From: an uncultured Lachnospiraceae bacterium
GTDB lineage: Bacteria > Bacillota > Clostridia > Lachnospirales > Lachnospiraceae
DNA: 64,000 nucleotides
Direction: 5' to 3'
Assembly: GCA_910586205.1 (NCBI GenBank)
Contig: CAJUGD010000007.1
Location: forward strand, 10,638 to 74,637
The notes below the pieces were generated by a model. That model did no database searches. It had not been told where the DNA came from and saw only the letters and a list, made by a program, of their open reading frames with translations. The translations under genes were made by a program, and so were the position numbers. This document shows positions 8,640 to 17,191 of this stretch, piece after piece (position 1 is the stretch's first letter; each line of letters begins with the position of its first letter).

Positions 8640-10100
8640 ATGAGTAAACGAAATCTCACCCTGCTGACCGATCTGTATGAGCTAACCATGATGCAAGGCT
8701 ATTTCAAAGAAAAAGATGCCAATGAAACGGTTATCTTTGATGCCTTTTTCCGCACTAACCCGGTAAATGCCGGCTATTCGGTCTGTGCAGGCTTAGAGCA
8801 GGTCATTGAGTACATTAAAAATCTTCATTTTGAAAAAGAAGACATTGAATATTTGGGCTCAACCGGCTTGTTCGGAGAAGATTTCCTTGAGTACCTGCGG
8901 GATTTCCGTTTTTCCGGCGATATCTATGCCATTCCTGAAGGTACGGTTGTTTTTCCCCGTGAACCATTGGTAAAGGTGATCGCTCCCATTATGGAAGCAC
9001 AATTAATTGAGACTGCCCTTTTAAACATCATTAACCACCAGTCTCTCATTGCCACAAAAGCCGCACGGGTAGTCTATGCAGCTAAGGGTGACGGCGTCAT
9101 GGAATTTGGGCTCCGCCGGGCTCAGGGTCCTGATGCCGGAATCTATGGAGCCCGTGCTGCCATGATCGGAGGCTGTATCGGAACCTCCAACGTGTTGTGC
9201 GGCCAAATGTTTGACGTGCCGGTAAAAGGCACTCATGCCCATAGCTGGATTATGAGCTTTCCCGACGAGCTGACTGCATTCCGCACCTATGCCCGTCTGT
9301 ATCCCACTGCCTGCATCCTGTTAGTCGATACCTATGACACTTTAAATTCCGGGATTCCCAATGCCATTCAGGTCTTTCAGGAAATGCGTCAGGCCGGCAT
9401 TCCCCTGACCTTCTACGGAATCCGCTTAGACAGCGGCGATCTTGCCTATCTGTCCAAAGAAGCAAAAAAAATGCTGGATGCAGCAGGCTTTTCTGATGCT
9501 GTGATCTCCGCATCCAATGATCTGGACGAAACCCTGATCACCTCCCTAAAGCTTCAGGGTGCTGCCATCAATTCCTGGGGTGTGGGAACCAACCTGATCA
9601 CTTCCAAAGACTGCCCTTCCTTTGGCGGTGTCTACAAACTGGCTGCCATCCAGGATAAAGTTACCGGCAAATTCATTCCCAAGATCAAGCTTTCTGAGAA
9701 TGCAGAAAAGATCACAAACCCCGGCAACAAAACCATCCGGCGCATTTACAATAAAAATACCGGAAAAATCATTGCAGACCTGATCTGTCTGGCCGATGAA
9801 ACCTTTGACTGTTCCAACTCTCTGCTGCTTTTTGACCCTGTTTCCACCTGGAAAAAGACTCACCTGGCTCCTGACAGCTACACCATGCGGGAACTGTTAA
9901 TTCCTGTCTTTCAAAAAGGAAAATGCGTATACGAATCTCCCAAAGTCATGGACATTCGGGAATACTGCAAAAAAGAACTGGCTACTCTGTGGGAAGAATC
10001 CCTGCGTCTGGAATATCCCCATCGGGTTCATGTAGATCTTTCCAATGAGTTATGGCATATGAAAAACCAACTTTTAGACAGCTATCAATACCAGAATTAA
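8640..10100 (+). CDS. pncB: Nicotinate phosphoribosyltransferase
   Basis: A 486-residue enzyme that joins nicotinate and PRPP to form nicotinate mononucleotide in NAD salvage. Recognised from LLTDLYELTMMQGYF at the N-terminus, EFGLRRAQGPDAG (substrate and phosphate contacts), GTHAHSWIMSF with the conserved catalytic-loop His region, and FYGIRLDSGDLAYLSK with the PRPP-binding segment. Length and start are typical, with GGGAGG 7 nt before the ATG. It is a single gene with its own promoter, divergent from ileS. Confidence 0.94.
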   Translation: MSKRNLTLLTDLYELTMMQGYFKEKDANETVIFDAFFRTNPVNAGYSVCAGLEQVIEYIKNLHFEKEDIEYLGSTGLFGEDFLEYLRDFRFSGDIYAIPEGTVVFPREPLVKVIAPIMEAQLIETALLNIINHQSLIATKAARVVYAAKGDGVMEFGLRRAQGPDAGIYGARAAMIGGCIGTSNVLCGQMFDVPVKGTHAHSWIMSFPDELTAFRTYARLYPTACILLVDTYDTLNSGIPNAIQVFQEMRQAGIPLTFYGIRLDSGDLAYLSKEAKKMLDAAGFSDAVISASNDLDETLITSLKLQGAAINSWGVGTNLITSKDCPSFGGVYKLAAIQDKVTGKFIPKIKLSENAEKITNPGNKTIRRIYNKNTGKIIADLICLADETFDCSNSLLLFDPVSTWKKTHLAPDSYTMRELLIPVFQKGKCVYESPKVMDIREYCKKELATLWEESLRLEYPHRVHVDLSNELWHMKNQLLDSYQYQN

Positions 10101-10515
10101 AACCATTATCGTTCATTTTTTGTTTACAAATGTTCACAGATATTCTATATTTTTGCTAAACTTCCTTCATAACTGTGACGTATACTAATACCATCGAAGG
10201 AAACAAAAGAAATCTTGTAAATCCTTCTTAAATATGACATTCAGATAAATTTTTTTCATAATCGCCGGCAGCTATCGCAGTAGTTGTCGGCTCCTCCCTT
10301 TATATAGACATATATCATATATTCCCGGATTCTCTCTGCACCTGTCCCCCCATGTTTTTGAACTTTTGACCCTGGCATCATATAATTTATATAATTATAG
10401 TAGTTTCTCAGGCCAAAATATGGTAAAATATAAAAATAGAATGTGAGTCAGGGAATGCACATGCCATCACATTCCAGTAGAATTATAACATGTGGTATTA
10501 AAGGAGGAATAAGAA
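10101..10515. other. 415-bp intergenic region with stable hairpin and a dispersed motif
   Basis: No gene seen. An 11-bp stem GCCGGCAGCTA/TAGTTGTCGGC (10264-10274 with 10281-10291) with six-base loop may end the pncB transcript, although only a short T stretch follows. CTTTTGACCCTGGCATC at 10363-10379 is nearly identical to a motif at 32106-32122 upstream of the LysR gene. The 3' end is AT-rich and leads into the strong AAAGGAGG ribosome binding site of the next gene. Confidence 0.5.
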
Positions 10516-11409
10516 ATGAGATGTAAAAAAATTGCCGGAGTCTTATACACAGTGGTATTGTCAGCCGTGATGACTACAACTGCATTTGCCAGAACCACCA
10601 CTGACGGTTATTCCGGGCACAACGTTTATGATTATGAAAATGACCAGTCACAATGGGTACAAGACCAAAACGGATGGAAGTATTATAATCCTGCCGGATA
10701 TACTCCTACAACCAATGGAGCAGGGTATTATCTTGAAAGTACCTGGGCTGCCATTGATGGAAACGGAGACGGTGTTGCTGAATTTTATCATTTTAATCAA
10801 AACGGTTATCTGGATACGAATACAACCATTTGGCCGGAAGACGGCCAGGGAAATTTAAGTGATTATTTTTACAATCATTACCATGCAGAGCATTACAATA
10901 ACAGAGATCTGGAAAAAATAGACTACTATAAAGATTTGATGCATAAATTCGGCGGTGAATCCGGCTATACGGTGAACGGCCAGGGCCAGTGGGTGGTCAA
11001 CGGAGTCGTGCAGACCGTAAATCAGAGCTGGAAAACCACCTTTGAGGCCGGATGGCTTCCCGGAATCTACTACTCCAAAAACAGAGCCGGCCTAAAGATG
11101 ATTCAAGCCGGCATCGAATACAGCTCAGACAGCGGCGATATCTATCTGACTCTCTATGGCAATTCCGACACAGAAATACTGTTCAGCGGTCAGCTCATCG
11201 GCAGCGGAACCGATAACAATGTGTATAAGGTAACAGACCATTACAGAGGAATATCCCTGTTTGTTGAATACGACGGCATAGAGAAACTGACCATTACACC
11301 CCATAGCGGAAGTCTTCCCATCGAAGGATACACAGAATCCGATGGTTATGAGCCAGGAGATGACGGCGAATATTTGTATTATAAAGAAATTGATGGATTT
11401 ATGAGCTGA
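10516..11409 (+). CDS. Secreted protein with wall-binding-like N-terminal repeats, unknown function
   Basis: 297 residues with a clear signal peptide (MRCKKIAGVLYTVVLSAVMTTTAFA, cut near residue 25). The segments WVQDQNGWKYYNPAG and AEFYHFNQNGYLDTNT resemble aromatic/Gly cell-wall-binding (choline-binding-like) repeats. The second half (about 150-297) has no motif I recognise; it is rich in Tyr, Gly, Asp and Ser and looks like a beta-sandwich domain. AAAGGAGG lies 7-8 nt before the ATG, and a strong terminator follows, so it is monocistronic. Exported, probably wall-associated; no enzymatic role can be claimed. Confidence 0.7.
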   Translation: MRCKKIAGVLYTVVLSAVMTTTAFARTTTDGYSGHNVYDYENDQSQWVQDQNGWKYYNPAGYTPTTNGAGYYLESTWAAIDGNGDGVAEFYHFNQNGYLDTNTTIWPEDGQGNLSDYFYNHYHAEHYNNRDLEKIDYYKDLMHKFGGESGYTVNGQGQWVVNGVVQTVNQSWKTTFEAGWLPGIYYSKNRAGLKMIQAGIEYSSDSGDIYLTLYGNSDTEILFSGQLIGSGTDNNVYKVTDHYRGISLFVEYDGIEKLTITPHSGSLPIEGYTESDGYEPGDDGEYLYYKEIDGFMS

Positions 11410-11471
11410 TTCCCATGAAAATATCTGCCCTTATGATTTAACTCATGATTTAAATTAAAGTGGATAAGAAA

Positions 11472-11508
11472 GAGCAGGCCGAACATTTTAGTGTTCTGCC
11501 TGCCTTTT
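11472..11508 (+). terminator. Terminator after the secreted protein gene
   Basis: GCAGGC.GAACA pairs with TGTTC.GCCTGC, loop TTTTAG, followed by CTTTTTG. Confidence 0.85.
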
Positions 11509-11585
11509 TGTTTATTGACTATTTTTCCATCTTTTCAATCGGTCTTTCTTCTAAAATCGATAGAGCTTTCTTTTAATCCAAAATC

Positions 11586-13283
11586 TTAGATCCCCTTCAG
11601 CTTGAACCGGCCTACCATATCCCGCATGAGCTGAGCCTGGCTGGACAGTTCCTGAGCAGCAGCAGCGCTTTCCTGGGCTGTGGCAGAATTTGTCTGAATC
11701 ACACTGGAGATCTGATCAATCCCAATGGTAATCTGAGAGATCGCTGCTGATTGATCCTTGCTGGCTTCCGAAATCTTATCAACCAGCACGGTTACCTCTT
11801 TCGCACCTTCTACTGCCTTTGTCAAAGACTGGGCTGTCTCGTCAACAATATGTGTGCCGTTCTGTACTGCCTTTATGGAATTTTCAATCAGTACGGCTGT
11901 ATTCTTGGAAGCCTCGGCACTCTTACTGGCAAGATTGCGCACCTCATCTGCCACCACGGCAAAGCCCTTACCTGCACTTCCTGCCCTGGCTGCCTCTACG
12001 GCTGCATTCAAGGCAAGAATATTGGTCTGAAACGCAATGTCTTCAATGGTTTTAATAATCTTTCCGATCTCATTGGAGCTATTGCTGATATCCTCCATTG
12101 CAGAAATCATATCCTGCATCTTGGAATTACTCAGATTCATCTCATCGCCTACATCATTAACCTTGCTGTTTGCATGGTTGGCATTCTCCGCATTATCCCG
12201 GATCCGATCTGAAATATCTGTAATCGTAGCTGCCAATTCCTCAATGGAGCTGGCCTGCTGGGTAGCGCCTTGTGACAGGGCCTGAGCTCCGCTGGACACC
12301 TGATCCGAGCTGTTGGATACCTGACTGCTGCTGTTATGCATCTGACACATAGCGTCATTTAACTTCTTTGCAATCGTGCGGAAAGATATTAAAACAGGAT
12401 GGAAACCGCCTATATACTCTTGCTCACACACAGAGTCCACTGTAAAATCTCCTGCTGCCATCTTGGCAAGGAACTGATTCTCATCATCAATAATAGCCTG
12501 AAGCTTTCGAATCAGCTCGCGAATCTGATCTGACAGCATTCCCAGCTCATCCTCAGAATGGTAATCAATGGCAACATCCAGATTGCCTTTTGCCATTTCC
12601 ATGGCCGCCTTCTCTATCTCAGCCACTGGCTGACGGATACTCCTGATAATCACCACGGAGAAACCAAGGGTAATCAAAAGAACCACCAGCATCACAGACA
12701 ACTGGCTCAATATTGCCATCTGATAAGTACCCACACTTTCCTCTCTGGCTACACCGCTTCCCTTTGTATTAAAATCTGCCAGAGCAGCTAATGCATCAAT
12801 CATGGCATTATAGTCAGTAAGGCCATCCCCTGCCAGCAAAGCTCCTGCACCCTCATGATCTCCCTGCTGTATCATTTTGATAAGCTCACTGTCCATCTTC
12901 TGATAGGTAGACCATGCATTCTGGAGATTCTGAAACAGACCTCTTCCCTCTGTAGTAGAGACATAACCTCCATAGGCATTAATATTGGCATCCATATCAG
13001 AAAGATTCTTGGTTAATTCTTCGGAGTTGGCCTTTTCAACTTCCGGTGTATTCGCCATCACAAGAACCTGCTCATTTAAACGAATTGCAGTTAAAGTAGT
13101 TTCCATTTCTCCGGATAAATAAAGGCTCGGCATCCATTTGTCAGCAATAATAAGGGCCGAGTGATTCAAAGTCCCCATAAGCGCAATCGAGATAAATCCG
13201 ACCAAAAACATTCCTATAATTGCAATTCCTGCAAGCAGATATAACTTTAAGTTAATCTTGAGATTTTTAATAGTATTGCCCAT
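11586..13283 (-). CDS. Methyl-accepting chemotaxis protein, 4HB_MCP type
   Basis: 565 residues: helix at about 12-35, extracellular four-helix-bundle sensor (about 36-190), second membrane helix (about 190-212), HAMP (VIIRSIRQPVAEIEKAA onward) and a cytoplasmic MA signalling domain whose hairpin tip reads EDIAFQTNILALNAAVEAAR. It relays ligand binding to CheA-CheW. GGAGG lies 8-9 nt before the ATG. It starts 29 nt after the upstream MCP gene, suggesting a two-gene unit. The ligand cannot be told from sequence. No CheR/CheB tether pentapeptide is visible; the protein ends VGRFKLKGI. Confidence 0.93.
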   Translation of the reverse strand: MGNTIKNLKINLKLYLLAGIAIIGMFLVGFISIALMGTLNHSALIIADKWMPSLYLSGEMETTLTAIRLNEQVLVMANTPEVEKANSEELTKNLSDMDANINAYGGYVSTTEGRGLFQNLQNAWSTYQKMDSELIKMIQQGDHEGAGALLAGDGLTDYNAMIDALAALADFNTKGSGVAREESVGTYQMAILSQLSVMLVVLLITLGFSVVIIRSIRQPVAEIEKAAMEMAKGNLDVAIDYHSEDELGMLSDQIRELIRKLQAIIDDENQFLAKMAAGDFTVDSVCEQEYIGGFHPVLISFRTIAKKLNDAMCQMHNSSSQVSNSSDQVSSGAQALSQGATQQASSIEELAATITDISDRIRDNAENANHANSKVNDVGDEMNLSNSKMQDMISAMEDISNSSNEIGKIIKTIEDIAFQTNILALNAAVEAARAGSAGKGFAVVADEVRNLASKSAEASKNTAVLIENSIKAVQNGTHIVDETAQSLTKAVEGAKEVTVLVDKISEASKDQSAAISQITIGIDQISSVIQTNSATAQESAAAAQELSSQAQLMRDMVGRFKLKGI

Positions 13284-13312
13284 ACTGCTTTTCCTCCAAA
13301 AGAATTAAATAC

Positions 13313-14980
13313 TTAACGCCTTTTTAGCTGAAACTTTCCAATTAGCTGCTTCAAAACCTGTGCCTGCCCTGCTAGCTCCTGGCTGGCTGCCGCACTTTCT
13401 TCCGATGTGGCGGAATTAGACTGAATTACCGTTGAAATCTGGGTAATACTATCTTTTATCCGGTTAATAGCAGCCTCTTGTTCTATGGAAGCCGCAGAAA
13501 TCACTTTAATTTGATTGGTAACAATCTCCGCCCCATCCACTACGGAATGCAGGGATTCCTGCGCTAACTCTGTCAGCTCCGAGCCATTGGATACCACGTG
13601 AAGGGTCTTTTCGATCAGCTCTGTGGTGTTCTTTGCCGCATCCGCACTCTTGGCTGCTAAGTTACGCACTTCATCTGCCACTACAGCAAAACCTTTTCCT
13701 GCGCTTCCTGCCCTGGCCGCCTCCACGGCTGCATTTAAGGCAAGAATATTGGTCTGAAAAGCAATATCTTCAATCGTCTTGATGATATGCTGAATTTCAC
13801 CGGAACAAGCGCTTATCTCGCCCATGGCTTCCGTCATTTTCTGCATCTGCACATTACACTGGTCAATCTTCACCTCTACCATATCTGCTTCTCTTGTTGT
13901 GATAGATGCACTTTCTGCGTTACTGTTAATCTGTTCTGAAATCTGCTCAATCATATTCATCAGATTATCCACTTCCGACGCCTGTTCTGTAGCTCCCTGA
14001 GCCAGATTCTGTGCGCCGTCCGCCACCTGAATGGAACCGGCGTCTACCTGACTGGCTGAAGAATGAATCTGATCCATAGTTTCGCTCATCTCAGAACCAA
14101 TGGTCTCAATCGCCCTCTGGATCTGAATAAAATCACCAATATACTGGATGGAACTGGTGCTGCTTAAGTCCCCGGCCGCCATTTTGCTTAAAACCTGAGA
14201 TATATCAGAGATATAAAGTTTCAGACTTTTCGCCGAATCATTCAGGCTCTCTGCCAACAGACCAATCTCATTTTGATTTTTTATATCAATCTCAAAATCC
14301 AGATTGCCTTTTGATAAATTCCCGCTGGATGCCGTGACTACCTGCAAAGGCTTTACCACTTGATTTAACACATAAACTACTAAAAGAATGCTGACTATCA
14401 AAATCACAACAACCGTAAAAACCGATATTATTTTTGTATTACTTTCAGAAGCCATCAATCCGGCCTGATTATCTTTGACCTCCTGCTCTGTGATCGCCGC
14501 AACCTGATCCAATATGGCAACCAGCTTCACAACATCTGCCTTGGTTCCATTTAAATACATTTCATTTGCTGCTGCCTGATCTGTATCCCTTAAAGCCAAA
14601 ACCTGATTGGCAGATTCATGAACTGCCTGATGGAGCGGTTTCATCTCCTCCATCAAACGCAATATTTCTTCATTCTGAATCTTGGATCGCTCCGGACCAT
14701 AAAGCCATTTTCCTAAAACACATCCCTGATAATCACTGCTTCCTGTAAACTCTGTTCCCATAGCCACTGCTGAACACAGATTCTCTACCCAGCCATAATG
14801 AGCTCGTTCTGCCGTCAGAACCAGGGAGTTAATCTCTGTAGCCAGCTCCGTAGCTTCACTATGTCTGCGAATCTGGTTCATACCACTAATCGTAACGATC
14901 CCACTGACGACCACAACCATGAAAATAATCGCAATTCGTATCATAACTCCTTGTTTGATGGTATGTCTCATTTTTTTCAC
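13313..14980 (-). CDS. Methyl-accepting chemotaxis protein with extracytoplasmic CZB (zinc-binding) sensor
   Basis: 555 residues: membrane helix 1 (about 13-33), outer domain 34-180, membrane helix 2 (about 183-206), HAMP, then the MA signalling domain with the EDIAFQTNILALNAAVEAAR tip. The outer domain shows the CZB signature: H61-Y-G-W64, C87 followed by LGKWLYG (89-95), and LHQAVH with H117 and H121, i.e. three His and one Cys as expected for Zn. CZB domains were described as zinc and hypochlorous-acid sensors and are most often cytoplasmic, so location between the two membrane helices is notable. GGTTGAGGTG lies before the ATG. It precedes the 4HB MCP gene by 29 nt. Confidence 0.92.
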   Translation of the reverse strand: MKKMRHTIKQGVMIRIAIIFMVVVVSGIVTISGMNQIRRHSEATELATEINSLVLTAERAHYGWVENLCSAVAMGTEFTGSSDYQGCVLGKWLYGPERSKIQNEEILRLMEEMKPLHQAVHESANQVLALRDTDQAAANEMYLNGTKADVVKLVAILDQVAAITEQEVKDNQAGLMASESNTKIISVFTVVVILIVSILLVVYVLNQVVKPLQVVTASSGNLSKGNLDFEIDIKNQNEIGLLAESLNDSAKSLKLYISDISQVLSKMAAGDLSSTSSIQYIGDFIQIQRAIETIGSEMSETMDQIHSSASQVDAGSIQVADGAQNLAQGATEQASEVDNLMNMIEQISEQINSNAESASITTREADMVEVKIDQCNVQMQKMTEAMGEISACSGEIQHIIKTIEDIAFQTNILALNAAVEAARAGSAGKGFAVVADEVRNLAAKSADAAKNTTELIEKTLHVVSNGSELTELAQESLHSVVDGAEIVTNQIKVISAASIEQEAAINRIKDSITQISTVIQSNSATSEESAAASQELAGQAQVLKQLIGKFQLKRR

Positions 14981-15017
14981 CTCAACCGATGTCTTCTTTA
15001 TTATTATATTACAACCA

Positions 15018-15049
15018 ATATGCAGAGGACTATCGTGTCCTCTGCATAT
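15018..15049. terminator. Perfect 13-bp hairpin between two MCP genes
   Basis: ATATGCAGAGGAC pairs with GTCCTCTGCATAT, six-base loop. No strong T-run on the minus strand, so it may be a weak terminator or a 3' stabiliser of the 15.1-kb MCP transcript. Confidence 0.55.
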
Positions 15050-15077
15050 GTGATCTCACAGATCCTAAAAACTATTT

Positions 15078-16913
15078 TTAATATTTTTCACTTCCGTAGC
15101 TTGTATAAGAGGACAAATCCACATAATCCTCATCGCTTCCAGGCTGTTCATAAGAAACATGCGCTTCCGGCATCACACTGCTTACACTGCTCACGCTGTT
15201 CATATTGACTGCACTGTTCATATTTGCCTGACCGTCTAAGCGGAACTTTCTTACCAACTCCTTCAAAATCTGCGCCTGACCAGACAGTTCTTCACTGGCT
15301 GCCGCGCTCTGCTCTGCTGTCGCGGAATTGGTCTGAACCACACTGGAAATCTGGTCAATACCAATTGTGATCTGAGTAATCGCGTCCGCCTGCTCCTTGG
15401 ATGCCTTTGCAATCGTATCCATCATGGTAGTGGCATCTGTAATCCCTGTCATCACTTCTTCCAAAGACTTGGCAGTCTCGTCCGCAATCCTCTTTCCGTT
15501 TTCTACTGCATGGAGAGAATTTTCAATCAGCACTGCCGTATTCTTGGATGCCTCCGCCGACTTGCTTGCTAAGTTTCTCACCTCGTCTGCCACCACGGCA
15601 AAGCCTTTTCCTGCCGCACCTGCCCTGGCCGCCTCAACGGCTGCGTTCAATGCCAGAATATTGGTCTGGAAAGCAATGTCTTCAATCGTCTTAATGATCT
15701 TTCCTATCTCGCCTGAAGCATTGTTGATATCTGACATGGCCTTCAGCATATCCTGCATTCTGCGGTTGCTCTCTCCCGCCACCTCACCGACTGCTTCCGC
15801 TTTGTTGCCTGCCTCCTGGGCACCCTCAGCGTTGCGGTTAATATTGCCGGAAATTTCATTAATGGAAGCCGCTAACTCCTCAACGGAAGACGCCTGTTCT
15901 GTAGCTCCCTGTGACAATGCCTGGGCTCCGGAGGATACCTGATCCGAACCGGAAGATACCTGATCCGCCGAACGGTTTAAAGTGGAAAGCGTATCGTTAA
16001 AGCTGTCCTTGATCTTCTTCATAGACTGGAAGATCTTCTGATAATCGCCGATATAAAGCTCAGGAGACGAAGAATGAACCGTAAAATCGCCATCAGCCAT
16101 AGCGCTCAAAACAATTTCAATATCCTTAACAATCGTGCCCACTCCCTTTGCCATGGAACGCATATTCCCCGCCATATCTCCAAACTCATCTTTCGAATCG
16201 TAACGAATGTCCACGGCAAGATGTCCGCCAGACATCTCCAGCATAGCGCTTTCGATCTCTTTTACCGGATTCAGCACATTATTGGTCAGCATCAGGGCAA
16301 TCATGCAGGTTAAAACAAAAGCAACGACAGAAACTATAATGGACAAAGTCATCAGCGCATTGTTCATGGCCATGGCAGTATCAAAAACTTCTTCACACTC
16401 CTTCTCCATATTGGCAAAGGCCGTCTGCAGAAGGGCAGCGCACTCCTCTGTCTGAGGATTGTACTGAAGCAGAACAATCTCTTGCGCAGCCCTGTTGCCT
16501 TCCTCTGTATCCAATGTCGCGCTATTGATAATCTGCTGTCTGACATCTGAAGTGGCGTTCAGTTTTGTCTCAAAGCTTTTCATCAAAGACGAATCTCCAG
16601 TGTAATTTGTATAAATCCACTGCAGACTTTCCTGAATATGGGTCAGATACTGATCCGATGAAGCGATTCTTTCGCGGGTCTTAGCGTCATCCGTCTCCAC
16701 CACGCTCAGCATCAGCTCCTTTAACGACCGCTGAAGGCTGACTCGCATCTCGTAAATATTCGTAATCACCCTGTAGTCTTCCTCGTAGAAGCTCTCATAA
16801 GAACCCTTGGCCTTCATAATTCCCACGCTGGAAGAAATGACCGCCACCAGAAAAAGCGCCAGGATAATCCCGAAAGACAAAAGAAACTTCTTACCAACCT
16901 TTAAATTCTTCAT
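15078..16913 (-). CDS. Methyl-accepting chemotaxis protein, 4HB_MCP type with C-terminal tail
   Basis: 611 residues: membrane helix (about 10-31), outer four-helix sensor (about 35-185), second helix (about 188-212), HAMP (NNVLNPVKEIESAM), MA domain with EDIAFQTNILALNAAVEAARAGAAGKG. After the usual end at LVRKFRLDG it carries about 50 extra residues rich in Ser, Asn, Tyr and Asp (MNSAVNMNSVSSVSSV, ending YGSEKY), which could be a flexible tail for adaptation enzymes although it is not an NWETF-like pentapeptide. AAGGAGGAG lies before the ATG and a sigma-28-like promoter lies upstream. Divergent from cheA, so likely part of the same regulon. Confidence 0.93.
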   Translation of the reverse strand: MKNLKVGKKFLLSFGIILALFLVAVISSSVGIMKAKGSYESFYEEDYRVITNIYEMRVSLQRSLKELMLSVVETDDAKTRERIASSDQYLTHIQESLQWIYTNYTGDSSLMKSFETKLNATSDVRQQIINSATLDTEEGNRAAQEIVLLQYNPQTEECAALLQTAFANMEKECEEVFDTAMAMNNALMTLSIIVSVVAFVLTCMIALMLTNNVLNPVKEIESAMLEMSGGHLAVDIRYDSKDEFGDMAGNMRSMAKGVGTIVKDIEIVLSAMADGDFTVHSSSPELYIGDYQKIFQSMKKIKDSFNDTLSTLNRSADQVSSGSDQVSSGAQALSQGATEQASSVEELAASINEISGNINRNAEGAQEAGNKAEAVGEVAGESNRRMQDMLKAMSDINNASGEIGKIIKTIEDIAFQTNILALNAAVEAARAGAAGKGFAVVADEVRNLASKSAEASKNTAVLIENSLHAVENGKRIADETAKSLEEVMTGITDATTMMDTIAKASKEQADAITQITIGIDQISSVVQTNSATAEQSAAASEELSGQAQILKELVRKFRLDGQANMNSAVNMNSVSSVSSVMPEAHVSYEQPGSDEDYVDLSSYTSYGSEKY

Positions 16914-17007
16914 TCGTTGCTCCTCCTTGTTGAGCCTTCATTTCCTGACAGCCTTCTGACCTCAAAGGGAAAAGCCAGGGGGCCGCCGTATCACACTCTT
17001 TTATATT

Positions 17008-17034
17008 ATCTCGGCACATTTTCCTGTTATATAA
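17008..17034 (-). promoter_or_regulatory. Sigma-28 (SigD/FliA) type promoter for the 15.1-kb MCP
   Basis: Minus strand TTAT (17034-17031), 15 nt, GCCGAGAT (17015-17008). It matches the flagellin promoters of this window in -35 and spacing and differs from GCCGATAT by one base. Confidence 0.55.
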
Positions 17035-17072
17035 TAAAAATCGCAAATTTTTTTAAAAAATTTTTATTTCCC

Positions 17073-17099
17073 TTAATAAATTGCTTTTTCCGTCGATAT
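17073..17099 (+). promoter_or_regulatory. Sigma-28 type promoter for the cheAWRB operon
   Basis: TTAA (17073-17076), 15 nt, GTCGATAT (17092-17099), seven of eight to GCCGATAT. About 90 nt before cheA. Confidence 0.6.
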
Positions 17100-17191
17100 T
17101 GCTATTAGTATGTTATGGTCTGATATGCTTTTTTTGTAAAGGACTGTTTTATTTTCATGCAAATCATTAAAAAGGATAGGTGGTGTATCGA

